Positions 15,228-24,692 of a DNA stretch of 64,000 bases are shown in pieces. Origin of the DNA: JAITWN01 sp964437335 (GTDB taxonomy: Bacteria; Pseudomonadota; Gammaproteobacteria; SZUA-140); the NCBI GenBank assembly GCA_964437335.1, contig CAYTGL010000016.1, positions 1-64,000 on the forward strand, written 5' to 3'. A program made the position numbers and the translations under genes. The notes under the pieces are model-generated. The model saw nothing but the letters and a program-made list of their open reading frames with translations. It searched no databases and was not told where the DNA came from. Each line of letters begins with the position of its first letter. Position 1 is the stretch's first letter.

Positions 15228-16508
15228 ATGACGCAATCACATGAATTGTATGCACAGGCCCGCCGGGTCATTCCGGGCGGCGTCAACTCCCCGGTCCGGG
15301 CTTTCAACGGCGTTGGCGGTGAACCGGTATTCATCCGGCGCGGCGTCGGCCCCTGCCTGTATGACGTCGACAACAAGGAATACGTCGACTATGTCGGCTC
15401 CTGGGGCGCCGCGATCCTCGGTCATGCCCATCCCGCCGTCATCGCGGCCGTGAAGCAGGCGATCGAGAACGGACTCGGCTTTGGCGCGCCGACCGAGATC
15501 GAGACGAAGATGGCCGAACTGCTGTGCCGCCTGGTGCCGTCACTCGACATGGTGCGCATGGTCAACTCCGGGACCGAAGCAACGATGAGCGCGATACGCC
15601 TGGCGCGCGCCTATACCGGACGCGACAAGATCCTGAAGTTCGAAGGCTGCTATCACGGCCATTCGGATTCACTGCTGGTCAAGGCCGGTTCCGGCGCGCT
15701 GACGCTCGGCGTGCCGACCTCGCCCGGCGTACCGGTCGCGCTTGCCGAACACACGATCACGGTGCCGTTCAACGACCTCGAAAAGGTCGAGGAGGCCTTC
15801 GCGCATGTCGGCGGCCAGATCGCCTGCATCATCGTCGAGCCGGTCGCCGGCAACATGAACTGCATCCTGCCGAAATCGGGCTTTCTCGGCGGTCTGCGCC
15901 GCATCTGCGATGAATACGAATCGGTGCTGATCTTCGACGAGGTCATGACCGGCTTTCGCGTCGCGCTCGGCGGCGCGCAACAGCGCTTCGGCGTCAAGCC
16001 GGATCTGACGACGCTCGGCAAGGTCATCGGCGGCGGCCTTCCCGTCGGCGCCTTTGGCGGCAAGCGTGCGATCATGGAAAAGATCGCGCCGCTCGGCCCG
16101 GTCTACCAGGCCGGCACGCTGTCCGGCAACCCGATCGCGATGGCCGCCGGGCTCGCGACGCTGCAGGAGCTGATGCGCGGCGACTTCTACGAAACCCTTG
16201 CCTCGACGACAAAGCGTGTCGCCGAAGGACTCGCGACGCGCGCGAAGGCCTTCAATATCCCGCTGCGCGTCAATTACGTCGGCGGCATGTTCGGGCTGTT
16301 CTTCAGCGAGGAAGAGAAGATCGAGAACTTCCATCAGGTGACGAACAGCAACCTCGACCGCTTCCGCCTGTTCTTCCACGGTCTGCTCGAACAGGGCATC
16401 TTTCTCGCGCCGTCACCCTACGAGGCCTGTTTCGTATCGTCGGTGCACGGCCAGGCGGAGATCAAGCGCACGATGATCGCGGCGGAGCAGGTGTTCTCAC
16501 AGCTCTGA
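15228..16508 (+). CDS. hemL: Glutamate-1-semialdehyde 2,1-aminomutase
   Basis: PLP enzyme forming 5-aminolevulinate, the C5-pathway entry to haem and corrinoids. Class III aminotransferase with RVIPGGVNSPVRAF at the N-terminus, VNSGTEATMSAIRLAR, EPVAGNMNC, IFDEVMTGFR and the Schiff-base Lys265 in TTLGKVIGGGLPVGAFGG. The 426-residue length is typical. AGGGGAAG precedes the ATG. The product supports the many cytochromes and the B12-dependent reductase in this window. Confidence 0.97.
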   Translation: MTQSHELYAQARRVIPGGVNSPVRAFNGVGGEPVFIRRGVGPCLYDVDNKEYVDYVGSWGAAILGHAHPAVIAAVKQAIENGLGFGAPTEIETKMAELLCRLVPSLDMVRMVNSGTEATMSAIRLARAYTGRDKILKFEGCYHGHSDSLLVKAGSGALTLGVPTSPGVPVALAEHTITVPFNDLEKVEEAFAHVGGQIACIIVEPVAGNMNCILPKSGFLGGLRRICDEYESVLIFDEVMTGFRVALGGAQQRFGVKPDLTTLGKVIGGGLPVGAFGGKRAIMEKIAPLGPVYQAGTLSGNPIAMAAGLATLQELMRGDFYETLASTTKRVAEGLATRAKAFNIPLRVNYVGGMFGLFFSEEEKIENFHQVTNSNLDRFRLFFHGLLEQGIFLAPSPYEACFVSSVHGQAEIKRTMIAAEQVFSQL

Positions 16509-16523
16509 GGCATGTGTGACAGG

Positions 16524-16573
16524 AGGGGGTCAGGCCTGAAATTTCATATGTTAAATTTGAGGCCTGACCCCCT
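16524..16573. repeat. Inverted repeat, GGGGGTCAGGCCT arms
   Basis: Arms AGGGGGTCAGGCCT and complement enclose AAATTT pairs and an NdeI-like CATATG centre. It begins 16 bases after the hemL stop, and the likely start codon of the next gene lies at its centre. Confidence 0.88.
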
Positions 16574-19529
16574 TTCGTTCGCGCTGTTGCTGGTGCTGGT
16601 GATTGGGTGTCCGGGTAGCGCGGCCGGGAACGGGGAGACCGTCACGCTGCAACTGCCGGACGGGCAGGGCGCCGGTGCGTTATACCTGAGACCCGGTGGC
16701 CCGCATGCCCGGCTGACGGCCGTGCTCGATTTCGAGGCCTTCGATGCCAGCGGCGCCGGCGACCGGCTGTATGTCGCGGCCGGCGACGACGGGCTGATCG
16801 TACTCGCGGCACAGGGCAGTGACGCGCCGCGACGGACCGCGCAACTGGCGCTGGATTTCCCTGTTACCGCGCTTTGGATCGCCGGCGAAATCGCCTGGTT
16901 GACCGGTCCGACGGGCCTGACTTCGGTCGATATCAGCGTGCCCGACGATCCTGCGATCATCATGCACTATCCGACCCCGTCGGCACCGGTCGATTTCGTC
17001 ATCGACGACGGCAAGGCGTGGCTGCTGCTCGCGCGGGAATTGCTGACCTTCGATCTGTCCATGCCCGGTCATCCGATCCTCGTCGGACGCAGCGGACTCG
17101 GTTTCAATGCCCGCGCGCTTGCGGTACATGATAACCGGATCTTTCTCGCAGCGGGCACTGCCGGGCTCATCACCTTCGATCGACGCCAGCCACCGCCGCG
17201 GGTCTCGGGTTTCCGCTCCGGCGGCGCGGTCAACGACGTGGCGTTCGCGAATGAGCGTATCCATGTCGCAACCGACGACGGAATCACCATCATTGAAAGC
17301 AGCGGCGTTGACGGCCTGCGCTGGCTCGGCAGCTTCCGAACCGACCGGCCGGCGCAACGCATTGCGGTCGGAGACGGGCTTGCGACCGTGTTGACGGCCG
17401 ACCACCGGCTCTGGCTGCTCGACGTCGCCAATCCGGATGCGATCCGGATCATCGCGTCGCTGGCCAGCGACTGCTGTACCGCGTGGCAACATCACGGCAA
17501 ACACGCCTTCGTGCTGTCGGGCGCATCGCTGTCAGTCGTCGACGTCAGCGTGCCCGCGCCGCAACTCGGCAATGAAGGCCTGGCCTTTGGTCAGGGCGTC
17601 AACCTCGGCGGCCAGCGCCGCGTGCATATCGACCGGGGCATCGCCTATGTCGCCGACTGGTTCGCCGGCCTGCACCTGTATGCGATCGATGACCCCGTCC
17701 GGCCGCACCTGCTGGCGAGCCTGAAGACCGCCGGCTCGGCCAAGGGTGTCGTCGTCCGCAACGGTATCGCCTACGTCGCCGACGACGATCATGGCCTGCA
17801 GCTCATCGATGTCAGCGACCCGCGGCGGCCGCGCCACGTCGCGAACCTGCTGCTGCCCGGCCTCGCCTATACCCCGGTACTCGACGGTGACCGCTTGTGG
17901 CTCGCCTCTCATTACGGCGGCCTGATGGTCATCGACGTCGCCGACCCCCGCGCGCCGGCGTTGATCACGCGATACGAGATCCCGGGCAAGACCTGGTCGC
18001 TCCGCGTGCGCAACGGCATCGCGTATGTCGCCGCCGATGACGCCGGCCTGCTGTTGCTCGACGTTGCCGATCCGCAGGCGCCGCGCATGCTCGCCAGTTA
18101 TGCGCCGGGTGGTCGCGCCGAGGAGGTTGTGATCGCCGGTGATCGCGCCTATGTCGCTTTCTTCGACGACGGCGTGCACATTATCGACATCGGCGACCCG
18201 GCACAACCGCGCAAGCTTGCCCAGGTCATGACCCCCGGTAATGCGCGCGGGCTCGATCTGCATGGCGACCGGCTCTATGTCGCCGACTGGCGCGCCGGCA
18301 TACAGGTCCTCGACGTCGCCGATCCACGCCGTCCTCACATCCTCGGCTATTACGACACCGATGGCGCGGCCTGGGGATTGCAGGTCATCGGCGACATCGC
18401 CTTCGTCGCCGACTGGTGGGGCGGTATCACGCTGCTCGATGTCGGCGCGGCGGATGGGCCTGCGCCGGTCGGCTACTACCCGCCGCGTACGCCCATCAAG
18501 GCGATCGCAGCGACGGGCAGCCATGCATTCGTCGTCCAGGGTGACGCCGGGTTGCAGGTCTTCGATATCGATAATGCGCTGAATCCAACCTGGGTCACCG
18601 GCCTCGAGCTGCCCGGCGCGCGCGATATCGTCATCATCGGCGAAGATGCCTGTATCCTGGTCGGCGATGACCGGATCGCGATCATCGACATCAGCGATCC
18701 GGCTCAGCCACGCCAGCGCGCAATGCTGGCAACCGGACGCGAGACGCGCGCGTTACGCCGCGCCGATGGACGCCTGCTGCTGATCGAGGCCGCGGGCATT
18801 GCCCTGATCGATCCCGCTGTCGATCCCGTTGACGGGACGACGCAGCGCATCACGCTCGAAACGGGCGTGATCGATGCGTGGTATCGACAACCGCACCTGT
18901 ATGTCGCAACGGCGGGGGGCCTGCACATCCTCGATACCGGGGGTGCGTTGCGTGCCGGCGCGCCCGCCCTGGCGATGGACGGACTGTCGCTGGTGCGCGG
19001 CAATCAGGATCTCGTGCTGATCCATGTACGCGGCGAAGGCATTCGCGTGCTGTCACCGGCACCGGAGGCTCGCGAACTCGCGCGCATACCGCTCGCGCAG
19101 GAAATCACGGACATGCACCTCGATGGGACAATGCTCTACGTCGCGACCGATGCGCCCGGGATCCTTGCCTTCGATCTCGCCGATCCCTCAGGCTGGCGGC
19201 TCGTATCCGCCTATGAAACGATCCATGCGATCACCGGCCTGACCGGGTACCGCGGCACGCTGTATTTCGCCGGCACGCCGCAGTTGCTCGCTGTCGCGCC
19301 GCCCGCACCGATGCGTATCGAGGCCGTCGCGCCGGATCGCATCACCGTCCACCTGCCGGACGGCCTGCCACCCGGTGACTATGACCTTGCCACCGCAGAG
19401 CCGCCGCTGCCCGGCCCGGTACTGCGACGCAGTGTTGTCGTCATCGATCCGCTGCGCTTCGGCCGACCGCAGATCAGCGCCGAGGAATTCGAAGCGCTGC
19501 GGCGGCAGCACCTGCAACAGACGCAGTGA
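16548..19529 (+). CDS. Large LVIVD-repeat beta-propeller lipoprotein
   Basis: Very long protein built from some twenty tandem repeats of about 43 residues of the LVIVD type, for example GIAYVADWFAGLHLYAIDDP and RLYVADWRAGIQVLDVADP, which should form beta-propellers on the outside of the inner membrane or at the outer membrane. The N-terminus MLNLRPDPLSFALLLVLVIG|C has a lipobox (VIGC). The frame can also start at ATG 16512, with weak GAGG three bases upstream; I prefer 16548 because it gives a compact signal peptide. Either way the first residues are encoded by the inverted repeat. No catalytic motif found; function unknown, perhaps cell-surface binding. Confidence 0.85.
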   Translation: MLNLRPDPLSFALLLVLVIGCPGSAAGNGETVTLQLPDGQGAGALYLRPGGPHARLTAVLDFEAFDASGAGDRLYVAAGDDGLIVLAAQGSDAPRRTAQLALDFPVTALWIAGEIAWLTGPTGLTSVDISVPDDPAIIMHYPTPSAPVDFVIDDGKAWLLLARELLTFDLSMPGHPILVGRSGLGFNARALAVHDNRIFLAAGTAGLITFDRRQPPPRVSGFRSGGAVNDVAFANERIHVATDDGITIIESSGVDGLRWLGSFRTDRPAQRIAVGDGLATVLTADHRLWLLDVANPDAIRIIASLASDCCTAWQHHGKHAFVLSGASLSVVDVSVPAPQLGNEGLAFGQGVNLGGQRRVHIDRGIAYVADWFAGLHLYAIDDPVRPHLLASLKTAGSAKGVVVRNGIAYVADDDHGLQLIDVSDPRRPRHVANLLLPGLAYTPVLDGDRLWLASHYGGLMVIDVADPRAPALITRYEIPGKTWSLRVRNGIAYVAADDAGLLLLDVADPQAPRMLASYAPGGRAEEVVIAGDRAYVAFFDDGVHIIDIGDPAQPRKLAQVMTPGNARGLDLHGDRLYVADWRAGIQVLDVADPRRPHILGYYDTDGAAWGLQVIGDIAFVADWWGGITLLDVGAADGPAPVGYYPPRTPIKAIAATGSHAFVVQGDAGLQVFDIDNALNPTWVTGLELPGARDIVIIGEDACILVGDDRIAIIDISDPAQPRQRAMLATGRETRALRRADGRLLLIEAAGIALIDPAVDPVDGTTQRITLETGVIDAWYRQPHLYVATAGGLHILDTGGALRAGAPALAMDGLSLVRGNQDLVLIHVRGEGIRVLSPAPEARELARIPLAQEITDMHLDGTMLYVATDAPGILAFDLADPSGWRLVSAYETIHAITGLTGYRGTLYFAGTPQLLAVAPPAPMRIEAVAPDRITVHLPDGLPPGDYDLATAEPPLPGPVLRRSVVVIDPLRFGRPQISAEEFEALRRQHLQQTQ

Positions 19530-19537
19530 TGACCTGC

Positions 19538-19630
19538 GGGGCCGGATCCTTTCGGTCATTCGACAGGCGCGGTAAATGACGACCGGCTCATGATCAAATG
19601 AATACCACCGAATCGAAGGGGTCCGGCCCC
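19538..19630. repeat. Spaced inverted repeat pair, GGGGCCGG arms
   Basis: GGGGCCGGATCCTTTCG (19538-19554) and CGAAGGGGTCCGGCCCC (19614-19630) are complementary but for two positions and flank 59 bases. The right arm is inside the next coding region and encodes its SKGSGP residues. Confidence 0.7.
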
Positions 19631-20134
19631 TACTGCGAAAGCCTCGCACCGGTGATAACGCCGTCGGTGCGGGTATTGATCCTCGGCTCGATGCCGGGCG
19701 CACAATCGCTGCGCAAGGCCGAATACTACGCCCATCCGCGCAACCTGTTCTGGGACTTCATCGAGGAACTGTTCGCGATTCCGCGCGCACTACCCTACGC
19801 AGAGCGACTACGCGCACTCAACCGGAACGGCATCGCACTGTGGGATGTCGCCGCGCAATGCCGGCGCCGCGGCAGTCTCGATGCGGCAATCGAGCGCGCG
19901 ACCGTGATCCCGAATGACTTCGCCGCACTGTTTCCGCAGTTGCCTGAACTGCGCGCGATCGTTTTCAATGGTCGTGCCGCGTCCGGGCTCTATGCCCGTA
20001 TCGTTTTGCCCCGACTCGACCCGCGCTGGCAACGCATCGAACGCATCGACCTGCCATCCACGAGCCCCGCCAATGCGTCCATTCCCCTCGCTGAAAGGCG
20101 GGCGCGCTGGCGTGTACTTCTGGGGTCAGAGTAG
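19598..20134 (+). CDS. DNA-deoxyinosine glycosylase, UDG family 6
   Basis: Base-excision enzyme removing hypoxanthine from DNA. LILGSMPGAQSLR and YYAHPRNLFWDF are the family-6 signatures of the UDG fold, with LPSTSPANAS as the DNA-intercalation motif near the C-terminus. At 178 residues the length is normal. The N-terminal segment MNTTESKGSGPY and the final LLGSE are outside the family core and are encoded by flanking inverted repeats, so both ends look repeat-derived. Deamination repair fits an organism exposed to nitrite and NO, but that link is inference. Confidence 0.88.
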   Translation: MNTTESKGSGPYCESLAPVITPSVRVLILGSMPGAQSLRKAEYYAHPRNLFWDFIEELFAIPRALPYAERLRALNRNGIALWDVAAQCRRRGSLDAAIERATVIPNDFAALFPQLPELRAIVFNGRAASGLYARIVLPRLDPRWQRIERIDLPSTSPANASIPLAERRARWRVLLGSE

Positions 20135-20155
20135 AGTCAGTCTACTCTGACCCCA
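20121..20155. repeat. Palindrome shared by two convergent stop codons
   Basis: TGGGGTCAGAGTAGA, loop GTCAG, TCTACTCTGACCCCA. The stop codons of the glycosylase (+) and the methyltransferase (-) lie in its two arms, and both genes therefore end in LLGSE. Probably also a bidirectional terminator. Confidence 0.92.
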
Positions 20156-20810
20156 GCAACGCGACCGAGGTGGAGAGGAATTCCACGCGGAGCCGATGGT
20201 GCGCGGCGAGCCATTCGATGGTCTTCGGCGCGTAAAAGCTGACGTGGGTCGGATCATCCTTGTAATACCAGCGTCCGAAATCGATATCCGACGTCAGCAG
20301 GCTCGTCATGACACCGAGGCGGCCGCCGGGTTTCAGCAGGCCGACGAGCCGTTCCCATTCGGCTCCTGGTCGCGCGAAGTGCTCGACGACCTCGCTGCAG
20401 GTGATGAAGTCGTAACGTTGTCGCAGGGCCTCACGGTCATCGGCATAGAAAGGGTCATAGACGCGCATCGGATGCCCCGCCTCCTCGAACATCACTGACA
20501 AGGTCGGTCCGGGTCCGCTGCCATAATCAAGTCCCGCGGCACCGGCGGGCAGGCGTTCGATCATTGGCCGGAACAGTGCGGACAGAAAGCGACGATAGGC
20601 GGGATCGGCGGGATCGTTGTCATGCCGGTCATAACGCCGTCTTTCCTCATCGGCGGCAAGATGATAGGCGCGAGGCACATGGACCAGCGCACAGACGTTA
20701 CAGCGCAGGTATTCACGCCGGTGGTCGCGGAAGCAGTGCGCGGGAGGCGCGCCGGAGCACAGCGGGCAGTGCGCACCGAACGATCCGGCCTTGCTATCCT
20801 GTATACTCAT
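20142..20810 (-). CDS. Zinc-ribbon class I SAM-dependent methyltransferase
   Basis: The 222-residue protein starts with a CPLC...CNVC zinc ribbon (residues 15-38), then a Rossmann methyltransferase domain: LDYGSGPGP is the SAM-binding motif I, FITCSEVVEHF is motif II/III, and LLKPGGRLGVMT follows. This type 23 domain often modifies sugars, polyketides or proteins; the substrate cannot be deduced and no biosynthetic cluster surrounds it. C-terminal LLGSE is repeat-encoded. Confidence 0.87.
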   Translation of the reverse strand: MSIQDSKAGSFGAHCPLCSGAPPAHCFRDHRREYLRCNVCALVHVPRAYHLAADEERRRYDRHDNDPADPAYRRFLSALFRPMIERLPAGAAGLDYGSGPGPTLSVMFEEAGHPMRVYDPFYADDREALRQRYDFITCSEVVEHFARPGAEWERLVGLLKPGGRLGVMTSLLTSDIDFGRWYYKDDPTHVSFYAPKTIEWLAAHHRLRVEFLSTSVALLGSE

Positions 20811-20857
20811 ATCACTGAACTATCGCCTATCACACAGTTTTTCTGAGGTTTTCCGCC

Positions 20858-21340
20858 ATGCCGTCATTCGATGCCGTCTCCGAGGTGGATATGCACGAGG
20901 CGCACAACGCCGTCGATCAGGCCAACCGCGAGGTCGGCAACCGCTTCGACTTCAAGGGCACGGAATCGAAATACGAACAGGACGACACGGTCATCACGCT
21001 CCACAGCGAGACCGACTTTCAGCTGAAGCAGATGCTCGACATTGTACAGGACAAGCTGACGCGGCGCGGCCTCGACATCGCTTGCCTGAAGATCGACGAT
21101 CCCGAGATCTCCGGCAAGCAGGCACGCCAGCGCATCACGCTGCGCCAGGGCCTGGACGCCCCGCTGGCGAAGAAGATCGTCCAGGCGATCAAGCAGAGCA
21201 AGCTCAAGGTACAGGCCTCGATCATGGGCGACCGGGTGCGCATCAGCGGGAAAAAGAAAGACGACCTGCAAAAGGTCATGGCGCTGCTGCGCGAACAGGA
21301 TTACGAGCTGCCGCTGCAGTTCATCAACTTTCGGGAATGA
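20858..21340 (+). CDS. yajQ: YajQ-family nucleotide-binding protein
   Basis: The 160-residue two-domain ferredoxin-like protein (MPSFDAVSEVDMHEAHNAVD, NRFDFKGT, VTASIMGDRVRI-like QASIMGDRVRISGKKKDD, ELPLQFINFRE). Members bind cyclic di-GMP in Xanthomonas and Pseudomonas and act as transcription co-regulators. A possible upstream signal source is the GGDEF-EAL protein at 55-57.7 kb, by function only. The short gap to the divergent methyltransferase (47 bases) must hold both promoters. Confidence 0.95.
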   Translation: MPSFDAVSEVDMHEAHNAVDQANREVGNRFDFKGTESKYEQDDTVITLHSETDFQLKQMLDIVQDKLTRRGLDIACLKIDDPEISGKQARQRITLRQGLDAPLAKKIVQAIKQSKLKVQASIMGDRVRISGKKKDDLQKVMALLREQDYELPLQFINFRE

Positions 21341-21349
21341 TCATCGGCC

Positions 21350-21438
21350 GGATCAAAAGGGTCAGACCCCTTTGATCGCAGGAGATGCCCGGTGTCCCTG
21401 ATCCTGTACCGGATCAAAGGGGTCTGACCCTTTTGATC
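21350..21438. repeat. Paired GGATCAAAAGGGTCAGACCCC arms
   Basis: Arms of about 28 bases at 21350-21377 and 21411-21438 are inverted copies separated by 33 bases. Each arm is itself a short palindrome (GATCAAAAGGGTCAGACCCC / TTTGATC). The right arm ends at the stop of the TauE gene. Confidence 0.9.
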
Positions 21439-22230
21439 CTACAGCATCAGCATGCGGACGGCGACGGCGATCAGCAGCAGAGCGAACAGGCGCTTCAGCA
21501 GCTTGACGGGCAGCGTGTGGGTCAGGTGCGCGCCAAGCGGCGCGGTCAGCACGCTGGCCGCCGCGATCGCGGCGGCAGCGGGCCAGTGGATATAACCGGT
21601 ATTCCCCTGCGGCAGATCGACGACGCCGAGTCCGGCGATCATGTACGCAAGCGTTCCGGCGACGGCGATCGGCAGGCCGCAGGCGGCCGAAGTCGCAATC
21701 GCATTGCGCAGCGGCGTGTTGCACCAGAGCAGAAACGGCGTTGTCAGCGTGCCGCCGCCGATGCCGACCAGCATCGACAACCCTCCGATCCCGGTTCCCG
21801 CGGCGGTCATTCCGGCTGCGCCCGGCAGGCCGCGACTCGGCGGCGGCTGCAGGCCGAGTATCATCTGCAGCGCGATCAGCAGTACGAAGACCACGAACAC
21901 ATAGCGTAGCGCATCGCTGCCAACCGACTCGGCGAATGCGACGCCGAGCGCGGCGCCAAGGACGATGCCGGGAGTCAGGCGCGCGCAGACCGGCCACAGG
22001 ATCGCGCGATGGCGCTGGTGCCCCCAGATCGATGCAATTGCGGTGACACTGATCGTCGCGAGCGAAGTGCCGAGCGCCATCTGCATCATTGCTTCCAGCG
22101 GAAAGCCCTGGAGCGTGAAGAGGTAGACCAGCACCGGCACGATGATCAGTCCGCCGCCGATGCCGAACAGGCCGGCGAGCAGCCCGGTGACTGTGCCGAG
22201 CAGCAGATACAGCAGGAGCAAAATCAACAT
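21439..22230 (-). CDS. TauE/SafE-family sulfite/organosulfonate exporter
   Basis: The 263-residue inner-membrane permease has eight predicted membrane segments in two repeats. The paired family motifs GLFGIGGGLIIVPVLVY (residues 20-36) and MLVGIGGGTLTTPFLLW (second half) are clear. Homologues export sulfite, sulfoacetate or take up sulfur anions; in a sulfur oxidiser sulfite export is plausible, yet the family is broad. Downstream of, and possibly co-transcribed with, the aldehyde dehydrogenase gene 16 bases upstream. Confidence 0.88.
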   Translation of the reverse strand: MLILLLLYLLLGTVTGLLAGLFGIGGGLIIVPVLVYLFTLQGFPLEAMMQMALGTSLATISVTAIASIWGHQRHRAILWPVCARLTPGIVLGAALGVAFAESVGSDALRYVFVVFVLLIALQMILGLQPPPSRGLPGAAGMTAAGTGIGGLSMLVGIGGGTLTTPFLLWCNTPLRNAIATSAACGLPIAVAGTLAYMIAGLGVVDLPQGNTGYIHWPAAAAIAAASVLTAPLGAHLTHTLPVKLLKRLFALLLIAVAVRMLML

Positions 22231-22246
22231 TCGTGGTTATCGGGGA

Positions 22247-23611
22247 TTATCTGATCCAGACGGTCTTGATGTTGACGAACTCGCGCAGCCCGTGGATCGA
22301 CAGTTCGCGACCATAACCGGAATCCTTGATGCCGCCGAACGGCAGCCGCGGATCACTCTTGACGATGCCGTTGACAAAAGCGCCGCCGCACTGCAGGCGA
22401 CGCGCAAGCGACTCGCCACGCACAAGGTCGGTAGTCCAGACGCTGCCGCCGAGCCCGAAACGCGAGGCGTTCGCGACCGCAATGGCCGCGTCCGCGTCGC
22501 GCACCCGGATCACGCTCGCGACCGGCCCGAACAGCTCCTCGTCGAAGGCGGGCATGCCCGGCGCGACGCGGTCGAGGATCGTTGCCGGATAGTAAAAGCC
22601 GGGGCCCGGCAGCGGCGCGCCGCCGGTGACGAGTTCGGCGCCGAGCGCCACGCTTTTCCGTACCTGTTGATGCAGTTCAGCGCGCAGGTCGGCGCGAGCG
22701 AGCGGCGCGAGTTTCGTGCCGGCATCGAGCGGATCGCCGGTCACCAGGGTTTCGGCGCCGGTCCTGAACGCGGCGACAAAGGCATCGGCAACCGCATCGA
22801 CGACGAGGAAGCGCTTGGCCGCGATGCAGCTCTGTCCGGCGTTCATGTAGCGCGATGCGATCGCGTTCTTCACGGCATGCTCGAGGTCGGCATCCTCGAC
22901 CACGATGAACGCGTCCGAACCGCCGAGCTCGAGCACCGTCTTTTTCAGTGCAGCACCGGCGCTGGCCGCGACCTTGCGCCCTGCCGGTTCGCTCCCGGTC
23001 AGGGTCACGGCGCTGACGCGCGGATCCTCTATTACACGTGCAACCCGGGAAGCCGGAATCATCAGCGTCGTGAACACTCCCTCCGGCAGCCCGGCGTCGC
23101 GAAATACCGCCTCGATCGCGAGCGCGCATTGCGGCACGTTCGAGGCATGCTTGAGCAGCGCGACGTTGCCGGCGACAAGCGCCGGTGCGGCAAAGCGAAA
23201 CACCTGCCAGAACGGAAAATTCCATGGCATTACCGCGAGCACCGCGCCGAGCGGCTGCCAGGCGATGAAGCTGCGCCCGGCATCGGATGCGATCGGCTCG
23301 TCAGCGAGAAATTCGCCGGCGTGATCGGCGTAATAGTCGCAGGCATGCGCGCATTTGTCGATTTCGGCCCGCGCCTCGCCGATCAGTTTGCCCATCTCGA
23401 GCGTGACCAGGCGAGCAAGCCGGTCCTGTCGCCCGCGTAAAACGTTCGCGACTTCGCGCAGCTGCGCACAGCGACGCTCAATCGCGACCCCGGCCCATAC
23501 CGGCACTGCGCGCGCGGATGCTGCCAGCGCGGTCTCGATGCGCGCCTCATCCCAGACCTCGACTGTCTCGAGCCTGTGCCCGTTCGCCGGATTGATCGTT
23601 TCGAATGCCAT
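22247..23611 (-). CDS. Succinate-semialdehyde dehydrogenase, NAD(P)-dependent
   Basis: Oxidises succinate semialdehyde to succinate (GabD/Sad type). The 454-residue ALDH has MPWNFPFWQVFR, LTGSEPAGR for cofactor, Glu228 in LELGGSDAF and nucleophile Cys262 in NAGQSCIAAKR. Best match in style is Sad-like succinate-semialdehyde dehydrogenase, though ALDH substrate calls by eye are approximate. It could close a bypass of 2-oxoglutarate dehydrogenase. No GABA aminotransferase adjoins. Confidence 0.86.
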   Translation of the reverse strand: MAFETINPANGHRLETVEVWDEARIETALAASARAVPVWAGVAIERRCAQLREVANVLRGRQDRLARLVTLEMGKLIGEARAEIDKCAHACDYYADHAGEFLADEPIASDAGRSFIAWQPLGAVLAVMPWNFPFWQVFRFAAPALVAGNVALLKHASNVPQCALAIEAVFRDAGLPEGVFTTLMIPASRVARVIEDPRVSAVTLTGSEPAGRKVAASAGAALKKTVLELGGSDAFIVVEDADLEHAVKNAIASRYMNAGQSCIAAKRFLVVDAVADAFVAAFRTGAETLVTGDPLDAGTKLAPLARADLRAELHQQVRKSVALGAELVTGGAPLPGPGFYYPATILDRVAPGMPAFDEELFGPVASVIRVRDADAAIAVANASRFGLGGSVWTTDLVRGESLARRLQCGGAFVNGIVKSDPRLPFGGIKDSGYGRELSIHGLREFVNIKTVWIR

Positions 23612-23720
23612 GTGATGCCCAGCTTAACATAGCCGTCAAAACCCGATGAAACGCGACGCTGACAAGCTGCACAGGCTGGACTAGAATCACAGTTCATTGA
23701 TATCCCCGAGGAAGGGGTGC

Positions 23721-24692
23721 ATGCCTGTCACAATCAATCGGGTCGTCAAACCAAGAATCTGCATAGCGGGCGGGACCGGCTTTGTCGGCCAGCACCTCGC
23801 GGCCCTGCTCGCCGACCACGGCTACCGGGTTCGAATCCCGACGCGGCGCAGCGAGCGTCACCGTGCGCTGCGTGTGCTGCCTGGCGTCGAGCTGGTGCAG
23901 GCCGATATCCACGACACCGCCGAACTCCGCCGCCTGCTGCGTGGCTGCGAAGCCGCCATCAACCTGGCCGCGATCCTGAACGAACGCAAGCAGGGCGACT
24001 TCGAGGCGATGCACGTCAAGCTGCCGCGCAACCTCGCGCATGCCTGCGAGGAGGCCGGCGTCACCCGTCTGCTGCATGTGAGCGCACTGAACGCCGGGAC
24101 CGGCGCGAGCCGTTACCTGAAGTCCAAAGGCATCGGTGAAAATTTCGTCCATGGCGTCAGCGGCCTTGCCGTCACGAGTTTTCGCCCGTCGGTGATCTTC
24201 GGACCCGATGATCATTTCTTCAACAGATTTGCCAAGTTGCTGAAGATCTCGCCATTGATGTTCCCGCTCGCGTGCCCCAACGCCCGCTTCGCGCCGGTGT
24301 TCGTCGGCGACGTGGTTCAGGCGATGCTGATTGCGCTCGAGCGCCCGGCCACGATCGGACAGCGTTACGAGCTGTGCGGGCCCCGCAGTTACTCACTGCA
24401 GCAACTCGTCGAGTACACCGCCGAGACGCTCGCCATCAGGCGTCCGGTCATTGCGCTTGGCGACGGCCTGTCGAAACTGCAGGCCCGTTTCATGGAAATG
24501 CTCCCCGGCAAGCCGTTCACCCGGGACAACTACCTGTCGATGCAGACCGACGCGGTCTGTCACGGCGGCTTCCCGGAGGTATTCAGGATCACGCCGGCGT
24601 CGGTCGAGGCGGTCGTACCGATCTATCTTGGTCACAACGACCAGCGCAGCCGTTTCAATGCGTACCGGCACGATGCGCGACATTCCTATTAG
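23721..24692 (+). CDS. NDUFA9-like atypical short-chain dehydrogenase
   Basis: The 323-residue NAD(P)-binding protein of the complex I NDUFA9 / NAD-epimerase type. CIAGGTGFVGQHLA is the Rossmann glycine motif; FRPSVIFGPDDHFF and FVGDVVQAM are shared with the NDUFA9 group. The active-site YxxxK is degenerate, as in that group. ATG 23721 is chosen over an upstream TTG because GAGGAAGGGG precedes it. It abuts cca with no gap, so the two are one operon; this pairing occurs in Gammaproteobacteria. Confidence 0.87.
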   Translation: MPVTINRVVKPRICIAGGTGFVGQHLAALLADHGYRVRIPTRRSERHRALRVLPGVELVQADIHDTAELRRLLRGCEAAINLAAILNERKQGDFEAMHVKLPRNLAHACEEAGVTRLLHVSALNAGTGASRYLKSKGIGENFVHGVSGLAVTSFRPSVIFGPDDHFFNRFAKLLKISPLMFPLACPNARFAPVFVGDVVQAMLIALERPATIGQRYELCGPRSYSLQQLVEYTAETLAIRRPVIALGDGLSKLQARFMEMLPGKPFTRDNYLSMQTDAVCHGGFPEVFRITPASVEAVVPIYLGHNDQRSRFNAYRHDARHSY

